A stretch of 64,000 bases of DNA. Source: Cinclus cinclus (taxonomy: Eukaryota; Chordata; Aves; Passeriformes; Cinclidae). The notes under the pieces were generated by a model. The model searched no databases. It saw nothing but the letters and a program-made list of their open reading frames with translations, and was not told the DNA's origin. The stretch is taken from positions 21,872,131 to 21,936,130 of the forward strand of contig NC_085050.1 of assembly GCF_963662255.1 (NCBI RefSeq), given 5' to 3'. Both the position numbers and the translations under genes were made by a program. Positions within the stretch are counted from its first letter, which is position 1. Each line of letters starts with the position of its first letter. Shown here piece by piece: positions 27,118-38,788 of the stretch.

Positions 27118-27808
27118 GCTATTGGAGTGACTGCATCGCTGGGAAAGGGAAGAACAACTGATACCATGTCATCTACCTTAACTTCCATGGGAAATTGGAC
27201 GTGAGCCAGAAATGCACACTCATAGCACAGAAATCCAATTGTGTCCTGGGTTGCATTAAAAAAAGCGTGGCTGAAGTTTGAGGGAGGTGATTCTTCCCAT
27301 CTTCTCTGCTCTGATGTAAATCCACATGGAATACTGCCTGGATCTTTGAGATCCACAAGACATAGACCTGGTAGAGTGGATCCAGAGGAGGGTCACAGAA
27401 ATGGTGAGAGGGCTGGAGTGCCTGTCCTATGACAACAGGTCCTGAGAGTGGGAACTGTTCATCCTGGAGAAGAGAAGACACAGGGGAGATATTATTACAG
27501 AACTCCAATAACTAGAGGGAGTGTAAGAAAGATGAAGCAAGACTCTTTACAAGGGTCTGCAGCGACAGAACAAGGGCACCAACATTATCCTAAAAGAGAG
27601 GAACTATATGGAAGAAATTCTTTATGAAGATGGTGGTTGCCCAGTGAAACTGTGCATGCCCCATTCTTGGAAGTTGTCAAGGTCAAGTTGGATGTGGCTG
27701 AGAGCAACCTTGTCTAAGTGGAAAGTTCCCCTGCTTATTGCAAAGGTGTTCAACTAGAGGATCTCTAAGGATCCCTTCCAATCAAGCCATCTTAGGGCTT
27801 TATGACTT
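27118..27808 (+). mobile_element. CR1 LINE fragment with internal deletion (copy 3)
   Basis: From about 27180 the sequence is collinear with the CR1 3' region: 'ggacgtgagccagaaatgc', 'tgtcctgggttgcattaaaa', 'gtggatccagaggagggtca', 'ttcatcctggagaagagaag', then the tail 'ggatcccttccaatcaagcc' ending in TTTATGAC. Upstream, about 27118-27178, the bases resemble the reverse-transcriptase segment encoding the Tyr-Leu-Asp-Phe motif ('gtcatctaccttaacttcc'), which in intact CR1 lies much further upstream. The simplest reading is an internal deletion of ORF2 joining the catalytic region to the 3' end. The 3' part is confident and the upstream join moderately so. No intact ORF remains. Confidence 0.82.
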
Positions 27809-30330
27809 CTTCCTTTAACTGAATAATCTGAACACTTTATAGTTATCAATCATATTTCCTTACTAATAACTTAAGGGTCTTTGTATGACTCTTTGTTGTT
27901 CTTCATATTCCCTTCTGCATTGAACATGCCTCTCCATATGCAAATGTTTTTATGTATATGTATTAAAATACATAAAAATAAACATTCCTATGTGGTCTGC
28001 AAACAAACCTTAATTCATCATCATGGACATTTACATTTCTTTTTATTCACAACATGTCTCCCTTCTTATCGGTGACTGCATGGCAGCACAGCCAACTCAG
28101 CACCTCCAGCAGAGTCTCACAACAGCTGTTCTGCTGTGCTTGAGGGAGCTGGTATTCCAGACAGGAAAAATTTCTCCCTTTCCAAATTTGTTCTTCATAC
28201 TAGAATGTCATTTTTAAGAAATGTAGATAAATTAAGCACCTTCCACTGCCAGGTGCTTGATTTTCATCCCAGATATTCATGATTCAATATTTCAGAAAAA
28301 AACCTATGCAAGTGTAGGGAAATGTAAGTACTATTTGGAAGTATTTTCCACACGAGGAAAAATTTGGGACCCCTTATTCTAAAAATATATATTTCAAACA
28401 TTCAAGTGTCTAAGTAGAACTGTCTAACAACTTCTGGCTTTTAACACATGTTTTTGTACGGGCTGTATAGGGTCAAGTCAGAAAGAGAAATATGCAGAAT
28501 CACTAACAAAAATTCACATCTCCTGCTCGCAGCTGTCCTAAAGCATGCAGCTATGGTCCCCCCACAATTGGCTTAATACTCTTCTAAGATTTCTCATTAC
28601 CTTTTCATAGCAAAATGACAGTGGATTTCTAGAAGAGTAGGAGACCTATTCCTAAGTTTACAAATCTTTTTATTTCATTCAAGCACTTAGAGACAAGTGA
28701 AAAACATCAGCCTTCTAAAACTGACAGCAGTGGTTATATAAATAAACTATCTACTGTGGTAAACAGTACACACAGGGGAAAAAATAAGAAAAAAAACCTA
28801 AAACAACAAAACAACACCAAATTAAAATTCTAAGAGGAAGGACTTGCATCAAGCAAATGGAAGAATATTCTCACTCCTGTATGTTGTCAGATATTTGCAT
28901 GGTAATTCAAATCCCCTTGTAAACTTAGCAATTTCCTTTGTTTCTAAAATAAACAAACTGACCAAAATAAAAAAATAAATTAAAATAAAAGAAAACCTGC
29001 TTTAAGTCTTCTATGCAACTAACCAAAACTATGGGATCAAGATCAAGCACAAAAAGAAAGTACCAAAAAATTAAGATGCACAAATTCTGCCAAAAAATGC
29101 AAACTGCTATTATGACGTATTAAGTCACATTGGATAACTGACAAATATTTTGTTACATTCAGTTCAGTGATCTAGAGTCATCCCACCTTGCTGGGGACAG
29201 AAGTTGTTTTCACTTGCCATCCTCTGAGTGGCTTTCCTGCAGCCTGCCAGCAATCCCTACCAAATTCAAAAGCTGATGTGTCTGTACCATAGCACTCTCT
29301 CAGATGCCATTTGACAAAGCATCTTGTAATCCAACTCAGGCAGAACAGATGTTTCAGATTTCTCTTTTCCAACAGCAATTCTTACAAATAAGATAGGGTA
29401 TATATGAGTGAATTGCGTGTACAGAGCTGTTAATAAGGATGTCAAACTTTTATTAGTTTCACAGGAGTGCAAAGAAGAAGGCACGGATTCATCACTGCTC
29501 TCCATGCAGTGTCCAACAACGAACAGCCCTGGGAATTGTTACACCCATCATTTGCACAGGACACAGTTTCAGGCCTTTCCTTGACCTTATCCAACTGCAA
29601 GTGTCACTATGGCTCAGGATTATCAAGGAAGCATCAAACCTTCACACTGCCTTGCAAACTTTTTGTCAGTCTCTAAGTCTGCTTTAAAAACCCATATACA
29701 CAAAACTCAAAATAAAACTGTCTAAGAAGATTTAATGGATTACTAACACTATTTCAAAATGTTTATTAATAGAGTGTTATTGTACATAATCTCATAACGG
29801 GCATCGCTTGAGGCTTGCTAAAAGCCTTTGATAGGTTTGTTGTTTCCACAGAAAATGGATGCAGATATGTTTATTTACCTAATTTAAATCATATTTGAAA
29901 TTGCATCAGCTTTATGTCAAGGAATGGAATGACATAAACATACAGCTTTTAGTATTTAAATTAAACAGCAGCAGTGCCTCACTAAAGAAAACAGTTAAAA
30001 ATTTTGACTGCTTTTAACTTTGTAGATCTCTAACAACAAAACTGAGTGGGAAAAGAATATGTAAAACCTCAATTGTGAAAGAGACATAATTAAGTATAAG
30101 GCAAAAAAGGAAACTATAATATTATCTAAATTAATAATTGCCTTGGTTGGAGTGTGCTCAGGTTCTTCTGTCATCACACATGGTTTTTCTTACAGGAAAA
30201 CCTCAATGATTATTTATTTTGTGGACAAATCTTCCAGGCAAAGAAGAGCCAGCTCTGCTTCAAGGAAGTGTTGTGTAATAATTGATACAGTGCTACGCTA
30301 AATACTACTGTTATATCATCCTCTGTTCAG
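27809..30330. other. Gene-free unique DNA with A-rich patches
   Basis: A-rich low-complexity patches lie at about 28.77-28.83 kb and 28.95-29.00 kb. A GC-richer stretch at 29.18-29.39 kb carries two overlapping minus-strand frames (79 and 66 codons). One ends at AGCAAG followed by GTGGGA, a weak donor, and TTTGTAAG at about 29385 could be its acceptor. This is discussed as a finding and not called an exon. Nothing else is recognisable. Confidence 0.45.
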
Positions 30331-30501
30331 GGCTTTAGATGTACTCCTGAGCTGCTTGAAAGAAGAAGCAAAGAGACTGAAGCAAATCATTGGACTGACA
30401 TTTATGATACAAATTCTGATACAAATCCCTCTCTTGATAGACAGGATCGTTCAAGTGCAGAAAGAAAAAGTCCAGATCAATGCTACTCACCTTTCCCCTA
30501 G
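30331..30501 (+). other. Short open stretch behind an acceptor-like site, unproven
   Basis: The sequence CATCCTCTGTTCAG ends at 30330, an acceptable splice acceptor. From 30331 one frame is open for 56 codons to TAG at 30499. The translation is hydrophilic, rich in Glu, Asp, Ser and Arg, and reads like a disordered protein tail, but I match it to no family. On the opposite strand AAAG followed by GTGAGT at about 30491-30485 matches the full donor consensus, so the transcribed strand, if any, is ambiguous. Chance is a reasonable explanation for both. Confidence 0.12.
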
Positions 30502-33500
30502 CTTGAGCTGATCCCCTTTAAAAGAGCCCAGCTAAATGCCAGTAGATCTGAAGTAGGGCCACTGACAGCATGTGCCTGGTCACAAGTACCAGAAGAAGCC
30601 AAGAAACCAGTTCTACCCAGTTCTGGTGCAGATGCCATAGGAAGAGCTGACCTCTAAATCGGACCTCTGTGCAACTCCAGTGGATCAAAAGGTCTCAATA
30701 GCCTGGATACTGCTCCATGGAAAGAAAATACGGACCTAGCAAAAACTAAGTTGGAGGAGAATTTTCCATTGCCATAGAGAAATGTGAGCCCATGAGGCCT
30801 GAATTTACCTACAGGTTTTAATAACTAAAAATATTTTTTTTTCAGGTCTTCAGTGTTTTAATAGCTTTGTTTTAATTATTTTGATCAAACTGCATTTCAA
30901 GCAAAGTATTTATCTTAATGTAACACAAGACATTCATCTCTCCTGTGCATGAGAGTTAAGGATTCACAATACCACATATAACATAAGGCAAGGAAAACCA
31001 GCCTGGACTGTGATGTGCAAATAAGTAGGTGACAATGTCTGCCCAGCAGCAAAATACTTGAAATTCAGTTTTTGCTGTGCCTCTGTCCTAAGAACTTTAA
31101 AGTCTGCTGCTTCTCACCTATTGTGTTCTTATTTGAGTCTTCCATCTGCTTTACTCCTTAGATTTTTAATGCCTTTGCACCTATTAGTTTATCTGATCTC
31201 TCCTTTGTCAGCTAGCACTCTTGAATGAGTGGTGGCAAGCCAAATCTTAGAATGGACAAAATACACCTCTTTTTCTTTTTACAACAGCATTTTCCCATTC
31301 CTTTTGACAAACCCTCTATTGCCACCATTATTTAATTTTGCAGCACAACAAAGCCTCACACCTTCATTCACATCTCATTCACTAAATTTTTATCATAAAA
31401 CATAAAGTTTTCTTTGTCCAATAGCTTTTAGCAGTCACCCACACTCAAAACATTAAAACTTAATCTCTGTACTCACAGCACTTCTTTCTGGAAATTCTAA
31501 TAAACATGTGTTCAATCTCTCTCTTTATTCAAATTACATCCTTCTTTCAAACCTCTACAGTACTTTCTTCCACATTACCATATCAGATCAGGTCTGGTCT
31601 TAAAGGTTTTCCATCCTAAATTATCCCTTGGACCTTGCCTCCTGTCACAACAACTTAGTCAGAAACGCCTATTTGTCTCCTTCTCCTGCTACTTTTTCAC
31701 ACTCCCTCCATGCTGCCCACTCTGCTAAAAAAAAGAAAAAAACAGAGACAAGCCTTCACACTCCAATATGCCATCCCCCTCCCCCACACACGCACTCTCA
31801 TTCAAAATCCTCCTGAGATTTATTTTTGGTGAATCCTAATACAAGGAACAGTTCTTCAACCCCAATGTTGACCTGAGAGCATCCTGAAGATCTAACAGGA
31901 AAATTTAGGTACAGAGTTTCTTTCCTTTCTGCCAGAGCTTCTCCCTGTAGCTAGCTTCTCATAAAATCTCTGCTCCATCCTCATGTCCTCTGCAAATGAT
32001 GGAGCTCTCACCTTTTCTGTGCAGTCACTACTTTGCCAATATATAAATCACTTTAGAAGATGTACTTCTGAAGTGCTGCTCATCCTGTCTCAAAAACTGG
32101 TTTATGATTTAGCTAAATTGTTAAAAAAAGCTCACTTCCATAAAGGGTACTGAAGTTATCAAAACCAGAGATGATTTTCCACTTCTGTCAAGATTACAGA
32201 GACACAAAATGCATTTCAAGCCCATTATGTCTATATTTCTCCCCCCACCCCCTTTTTTTTTTTTTGCAGTGTATAGTGATTAAACTTTTTTTAAGATCCA
32301 GACAACTATTACACGGTCAATGGGAAATAAAACAAGAGATAAATCAAATTACATTCCCAACTGCAGAGGTAGAGTCTTTCTAAATGTTCCAGAAAGATTA
32401 AGAGAAACAAGCAAGTGTGACTTCAATAAAGGGTAGGAAGTTACTTTAGATTAAGTAACAGTGTGTTTAATTTTACTGAGAAAGAATACATTAGTAAACA
32501 ATCAAGTGATCGGTGAGAAGATACAGTCTTAGACTACAATGAATGTATAGACTGTTATGGGTTTTTTCAGTTTTCCAATATGAAAGCTGCTTATGTCTAC
32601 TAAGACTAAAGTGAAAGATGTCCTTTCTCATTTGCATTTTAAATGCCCACAGCTACTCCCACAGCCAACACCAAGAGCGAACCCGTAGAGCAATTCAGAA
32701 TATATTTCCTTGCTGCAGCAAATTCAGTGCCTGCTATCACTGCACTAGATTTTTCTGAAGTGTTACTCAACTGACAACTTAGAAACAATTTCAAAATAAT
32801 CCTATTACATATTGCAATTAAAATCCTGTAATTAAGTCCATTTTTTAAAAAAAATCTATGAATTCTCTATGAATTTCCTAATTAATAGTTGGAAGACACT
32901 TTCTTGTTTAATCTCAAGAGGAATAAGTAGTGTGAATTTCCTCAGTCCTCCTACGAGTTCCCTGGAGAGGTACAGAGGGCCCCATGAGAGCATGCTCCTT
33001 CTCCTTCCTGGATGGACGGCCCATTGAAATGTAATATAAACCAAAGAGTATGTTCCAAAAAGAGGATTTCATTATCTCTTTAATCACATTCTGATTCAGA
33101 GAGTTTTCTGTTTCTCTTCCTGACTAAAAATAAAGGCTATTTCTTTACTACTCCTGGCTTTTGGCTGAGAAGAGCTTCTAGGACCTTATTTAAAGGAGTT
33201 GTTCTCAAGTATCATAAAGATTTTGCTATGAAACTAGCTGTTATGACATGACTGAAGGTCAGCAGCACTGCACATCACATTTCCTTACAGAAATAGCTTC
33301 TGAATGTTTCCTTCTCTTGTAAGACTGCAATTTAAACAGTCTCACAACTCACCTAAAAATTGTTTATACTCAGAAATCATTGGCATCTCAAAGCAGCAGC
33401 TAAATTGATGCTGTGAGAAGAGTCAAGACAAAAGAAATTGTTTCTTTTCTGCATAAGTTTTCTGCAGCCATTGGACCACTTTTAAAGATGTCTACATCAA

Positions 33501-33640
33501 GAACACAGATCCAGAACACCCACCTAGACTTGTTTTCACAGAAAAACTCACAACAGAGCTGTTTTAAATAAAAAATTTTAAAATGTGGGGTTTTTTTCTT
33601 AATTTATAACTACATAATCCATTTGTCTCTAGACACAATC
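30502..33640. other. Gene-free unique DNA with a strong pyrimidine tract
   Basis: No gene or transposon recognised. Positions about 32237-32265 form a pyrimidine tract (C-run then 13 T, one A interruption) followed at once by GCAG. This has the form of a splice acceptor, but no open frame or donor follows within reach. A C-rich CA stretch lies at about 31.77-31.80 kb. AT-rich elsewhere. Confidence 0.5.
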
Positions 33641-33908
33641 TCAGTGAATGACCTGAAGCTGTGTCGGGGATGTTTAAGCTGGATAGTAAGAGAGGGTTCT
33701 TCAACAAGGAGGTGGTTGGGCACTGGAACAAGCTCCCAGGGGAGGTGGTCTGGGTCCATTTTCTCAGCACCAGCCTGACAGAGTTCCAGAAGTGTCTGGA
33801 CAATGCTCTCAGGCATATGGTGTGACCCTTGCAGATGGTTCTCTGCAGGGCCAGGAGCTGGGCTCAGTGATCCTTGTGCATCCTATCCAACACTGATTAC
33901 TCTGCAAC
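33641..33908 (+). mobile_element. CR1 LINE 3' fragment of a distinct subfamily (copy 4)
   Basis: This matches the CR1 tail type that reads 'gtggttgggcactggaacaa' (near 33.71 kb), 'cagcctgacagagttccaga', 'caatgctctcaggcatatgg' and 'gtgtgacccttgcagatgg', different from the tails of copies 1-3 and 5-7. Only about 270 bases of the 3' region remain. The terminal octamer repeat is decayed to 'gattactctgcaactc'. Minus-strand frames over it (68 and 79 codons) are shadows. Confidence 0.87.
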
Positions 33909-34032
33909 TCAGGCACATCCAAACACCCGAGTAAGACATACTATTTCTTATGGAGAAAAGCATGCAAAATATGTTTTCCTGCTTGGTCTTTCATCATCAA
34001 AATGAGTGTCTGCCATGCATAAGATGCCCATC

Positions 34033-34610
34033 TGTCATGGTTTAATCCCACTGGCTATCAAGCCCCACAAAACTGCTCATTCACTTCCACCTGCAGGATC
34101 AGAGGGAGAATCCAAAGGGTAAAAGGCAAAACATTCATGGGTTGAGAATGAGAGAGTTTAATAGGTGAAGGAAAACCTGCACACACAAGCAAAGCAAAAC
34201 AAGGAATTAATTCACTGCTTCCTATGGGGAGGCAGGAGTTCAGCCATCCCCAGGACAGCAGGGCCCTATCACAATTAACTATGACTCAGGAAGACCAACA
34301 TCATCACTCCAAACATTTCCCACCCCCATATTGCTGCTGCTTCTCCCCACTTTATCCACTGCACATGATTCCTTATGATTTGGAATATCACTTTTGTCAA
34401 TTTGTGTCAACTGTCCTGGCTGTGTCCCCAACCTCCCACACATCCCCAGCTAGTAGCATGTCATTATAAAAAGCAGAAAAGATCTTGTCTCTGTGTAAGT
34501 CCGGCTCAGCGATAACAAAAAACTCTATACAATCAGTCCTACATTCAGCACATATCCACATACTAGCTACTGTGAAGAAAATTAACTCTACCCCATCTGA
34601 AACCAGCATA
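34033..34610 (-). mobile_element. Solo LTR B, same family as LTR A, with a target-site duplication
   Basis: The plus strand opens TGTCATGGTTTAATCCC and closes near AAAATTAACTCTACCCC plus about 20 bases, as in LTRs A and C. Transcription direction is the minus strand. There the ATTAAA polyadenylation signal is present (plus 34157-34162), but the TATA box is mutated. Five bases before it (CCATC, 34028-34032) and five after it (CCACC, 34611-34615) agree at four positions, consistent with a 5-bp target-site duplication as made by ERVL-type integrases. No internal retroviral sequence flanks it. Bases 34182-34256 are identical to 15307-15381 in LTR A, although the rest differs by roughly a quarter. 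Confidence 0.87.
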
Positions 34611-36809
34611 CCACCTCATAACCCCCTCAGTAGTCTCATGAGGCTACCAGATGTTCGCAAGAAAGAAATCCCAGTGAAACCATTAGAACAATTCATCTAC
34701 CTGTTGACCCTCTTCCTGATAAGGTCTGAGATACCATACGAAATGGACATAATCCTAATGAGATTTTCTAGTAGATAAATTACCTGCAGAGGGAGATTAC
34801 AATACCATTCCACAACTAAATAAATGAGAGCAACAATTCACTTAAAGAAATGGACATTCCTTCTCACATTAATTTATGGTGAACAGGCGTTTATTATGCT
34901 TGACTTTTTGTAAAAGAAATGCAAGCAGCTGGTTGCTATTTGTTCTAAATACCCAGCATGAAGTTTTCCATAAAGTGACTGTCTCGTAATAAAACAAGAA
35001 AGCAGCAGGTGTCGAGACCTAATCTTCTTCCTCCTCCCAGCATGCAGTAATGTTAAATGAAAAAACATTGTAATTTTGAGCTTACAACTTTAGAACAACA
35101 AATCTGTTACTGTGCTGAAAGCCAGACAACTTAAACAAGAGAGACTTTACAGCTCTACAGGTACTTCCACTTCAGTGCCTTTTGAAAAGAGACCAAGAAA
35201 GGTAGAGCTACAGCCCTTTATCCATTGTTATTCCTTGGAGCTTATGGCTTTATGCAGCATGGCAGGTTTGGACAGAGGAAGCAGGAAAAACAAGAAGACC
35301 ATGGACCATCCACGTCTTTTAAGGCAGGGCTAGGATTTGTGATCTTTTATATGGGCTAAGAGACTACTGCACGGTGCCCAAGGGACAGACGGGAGAAGGG
35401 CTGAGAGCCCCTGGTTCTGCTGTGGGCAGCAAAGACATATCCATGAACTGTGAATGAACAACTCTCCAGCAAAGGAAATTGGATCTTGAGACAAGCTCTT
35501 TAATAGAGACTGATCAGCCTTCAAAAGAGGCTGACACTTGAAATATTCCAGTTTATTAATAACAATCATGTTTGAGGTTTTCTTCTCTACAATGCTTTAG
35601 GCCATTAGCAATGGACACAGGAGGACAGCACTGACATGCCATGGCAACACTGCTGATGTTACAGATTACATGTTTGTACAAAGGCATTGTGTGACATCGC
35701 TCCTGGCAACAGAGACAGCAGAATCTACATCACATGCCTACAGTCACATCCTGTAATCACTGGAACACGAGAAAACACAAAAAACCCAAGAAGCTGTCAG
35801 ACAACTACTGCCACAGCACACATCACACAAACAAATGCTGCCTGATGTCACAGCAGATCTCTTGTAAAAGAAGGATTATCCCCACAGTGTAAACTCAAAC
35901 AGCTTTAATCTGTTAGAGCAATGTATTGGGCTGAAATTCAAAGGGAAAAAGCTTCTTCTCTTTAGCTTTGTTACATGTAGAGTTATAACCAGGACTTCAT
36001 AAAGCTTTATATTGCCCTTTTACAATTTCATTAAGAGCACCTGGCCTCAGAATTGCCAATTTATCTTCCCTCTTACTTTGTGTCTCACTTTGAAAAGGTT
36101 TGCAGAGTACTAATGATACAGCTTTTCCTACCACAGAGCTTCGGTTGTCAGCTACAATTTCACAGCTATCCCCCTGCTAGCACTTCTTGTTGCAGGAGTT
36201 TTGTAGAGTGTGTGCAAGACTTGCTTCCTAGCAGTTTTAAAGCTACAGGAGGTTCATATCTTATGCAGGAATAAAATTATGAACTGCAGAAACAGAAACC
36301 TGGCAGAACATAACCTGACTTCATGGGTGTCTCTAGCATTGTAGTACAAGGTGGTAGTAAGATAGCACTAATCTCCTCAACTAATGTAATTCTACACCTG
36401 CTTTTTTTATTCCATTTTCAAAATTCAACAGAGGAATGCACCTGTATCTTTGTCCATCTCCTGTTCTGTGTCATGTATCTGATCTCTTACTCCTTTTCAT
36501 GGCACTTTTTACTTTCAACAACATAGCATATTCCAACAAATTCTTAAAAGCCTTTCTTTTCACAGCTCAGTCCTTTCCACAGAAATTAGAAAGAGCAATA
36601 TAATTCCTTATACATTGATTATAGCATAGGTCAGCCTGACCTTCACATCAGATGCTTCCCAGTACCCTTATTAATTACCATTTATTCATGGTCATAGCTA
36701 TGAAGCCTCAAGTAATTAATATTTTATGTTTTGCTGTTCCACTCCTATTAGTCTCCCTTTTCAAATCTGTGGCATCTCTATTGGAAAATTTCAGGTTCAG
36801 AAGAAACTA
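34611..36809. other. Gene-free unique DNA
   Basis: No gene recognised. Open frames of 60-80 codons at 34.87, 35.11, 35.33, 36.05 and 36.32 kb lie on either strand without splice context. A GC-richer portion at about 35.2-35.45 kb could be an old repeat, but I cannot assign it. Confidence 0.5.
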
Positions 36810-36957
36810 TCTTTCTTTCTTTCTTTCTTCTTTTCTTTTCTTTTCTTTTCTTTTCTTTTCTTTTCTTTTCTTTTCTTTTCTTTTCTTTTCTTTTCTTTTC
36901 TTTTCTTTTCTTTTCTTTTCTTTTCTTTTCTTTTCTTTTCTTTTCTTTCTTTCTTCT
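36810..36957 (+). repeat. Pentanucleotide microsatellite (TTTTC)n in a pure pyrimidine tract
   Basis: All 148 bases from 36810 to 36957 are C or T. The core, about 36831-36945, is roughly 23 uninterrupted TTTTC units, flanked on both sides by shorter CTTT units. On the minus strand it is a GAAAA repeat. The pure, mirror-symmetric pyrimidine/purine strands favour triplex (H-DNA) formation, and such long pure arrays are usually length-polymorphic. Open frames across it (178 and 92 codons plus, 65 and 61 codons minus) exist only because the repeat has no stop in any frame. Confidence 0.97.
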
Positions 36958-38502
36958 GCAGAAATTCCTTCTCATCCCTCACATTACCTTTATGCTCTGC
37001 CTAAAAGGTGCATATTTGGTAGGTTCTCCAACACAAAAGACACTTTTAAGAACACAAAAGAACTTTTTCAGAAACCTCATATTAAATCTTATATTGTGTT
37101 TCTTGCCAATGTCATTGCAAGGTCTCAAGCATATGGGGAAAAGAATCCAGGCATGTACAAACACATAGCAAGGTCCAAGTATTACTAATCCAAGAGATTC
37201 ATATTTTACTGTCACAAGTTTCAGTGCTGATAATACCAACAGACATGTTCAAAAGGTTCTACCTAGAACAGTTGCATGTATTTATTTGTATTTTAAATAG
37301 GACATAATTTAAAGATGCCATTTGTTACAGCAGAAACTATATCTCAGCTGTCAGCAGCATTTTGCTTACAGTTTACAGAGCAACTGTGAAATTAGGAGAA
37401 CAGCCAGAGGAAATTGTCATAAAAGCCAAATAAAAATTCTTTATAAAACAAAACAAGCCATACTGTTCTTTACATTGGTTATGAAACAATGACTGCATTT
37501 TAGTAAATGACTAAAACAAATATGAAAGAAAAAGCATCTACTTGAAAGCAAAATAATTCTCAAAGCAAGTTTGATTTAAGAAAATTAAGAGAGATAGTGT
37601 ACATTGCTGAGCATAACTCCCCCAGACTATTCAGTCTACAATAAATATAGGAGCAACACAATTGATTCATAACTTGAATCAACAACTCAAGTAAAGGGTA
37701 AGGAACAGAAAGAAGATTACAGTAGCTGAAGTCATAAAACTCCTGAGGGCTGCAAGATATGATAAAATTTGTCTTGACATACAGTATCTGTTCTGTGAAA
37801 TGAGATTATTCAAAGTGCAAACGGAAAGAGTGAAACACAATACATCTTCATTACACTTATGGCTTCACAATAGTTCAAGCAGCCTAGATTTCCTCCTTTA
37901 CATCTCTTACAGAGTCTGAAAAACAATAGAACCTTGTCTTTTCAAAGGAAGCTAAAAGGATATAGCTTAATGTTTTGAATATTAGAGTCAATTTTTAAAG
38001 TGTTTAGAGATTATAAAATCCCTATTTTGAGCTCCACTTCCAACACAACATGCCGGTTCTACAGCATATAGCAGATAACTGGTTTTCACCAGCACTGAGG
38101 ATCAATAGCATTTTAAAATTAACTATGCTGGGGGCTTTACTAAAAAGAAAAAAACTTGCATATTTTTCTATACAATAAGACTTATCAACTGTTCTGTCTT
38201 CTGTAAGCATTAACATTTATTTATTAATTTACATCCAGGCTAAGTTAGTGGCTACCAGATATTTTAATTTTTCTTTCCCTACTTATGAGTAAATGCAACA
38301 GTAGAACCAGCGCATGCCTTTAGTTGCAAATGAGTTCTCTCATGCACAAGCAGGGCTATTCCAAAAGCTAAGATACTATCTGTCTTAGGTCCATCTTTTG
38401 CTATGTGTTGTTTGTTGGTTTTTTTTCCTATAAGCTGCCTTATGCAGGTTTATTTATTCATTTTTGAAATTAAATTAAATGGCAGTCACCTAATGGAAAC
38501 AA
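36958..38502. other. Gene-free unique DNA
   Basis: Nothing recognisable; AT-rich with short A and T runs. Frames on the minus strand (36.98-37.24 and 38.02-38.22 kb) show no motif. Confidence 0.5.
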
Positions 38503-38788
38503 ACAGAGAAGATGGACCTGGACTTTCTCAAAGTGCACAGAAGCAAGAGTGTTACAAAAAGGGACATTCTGTTTAGGTAAAAAATTTCACCATGGCAGCA
38601 GTCAAGTATTGGGGTAGGTTGCCCAGAGAGATTGTGGAAACTCTATTCCTGGAAGCAATCAAAAATCATTTGGACACACCCCAGATTGTCCAGGTAAATT
38701 TTGAGCATCTCCAGCCTCCTGCTAATTAAACAGGGTTCAAAGCAACCTCCACGGCTCCTTTTCAACCTAAACTATTCTAAGATTCTGC
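38503..38788 (+). mobile_element. CR1 LINE 3' fragment (copy 5)
   Basis: A decayed CR1 tail. Recognisable portions are 'gtaggttgcccagagagat' and 'gtggaaactctattcctgga' near 38.61-38.66 kb, then a shortened stretch, and the end 'cttttcaacctaaactattc' followed by TAAGATTCTGCA. Many substitutions and a lost stretch in the middle make it one of the oldest copies here. No open frame is left. Confidence 0.8.

Noticed and set aside
36652..37188. 178-codon open frame with repeated Phe-Ser-Phe-Leu residues, and Lys/Glu/Arg-rich frames on the other strand
   Set aside because: They are translations of the TTTTC microsatellite, which contains no stop in any frame.
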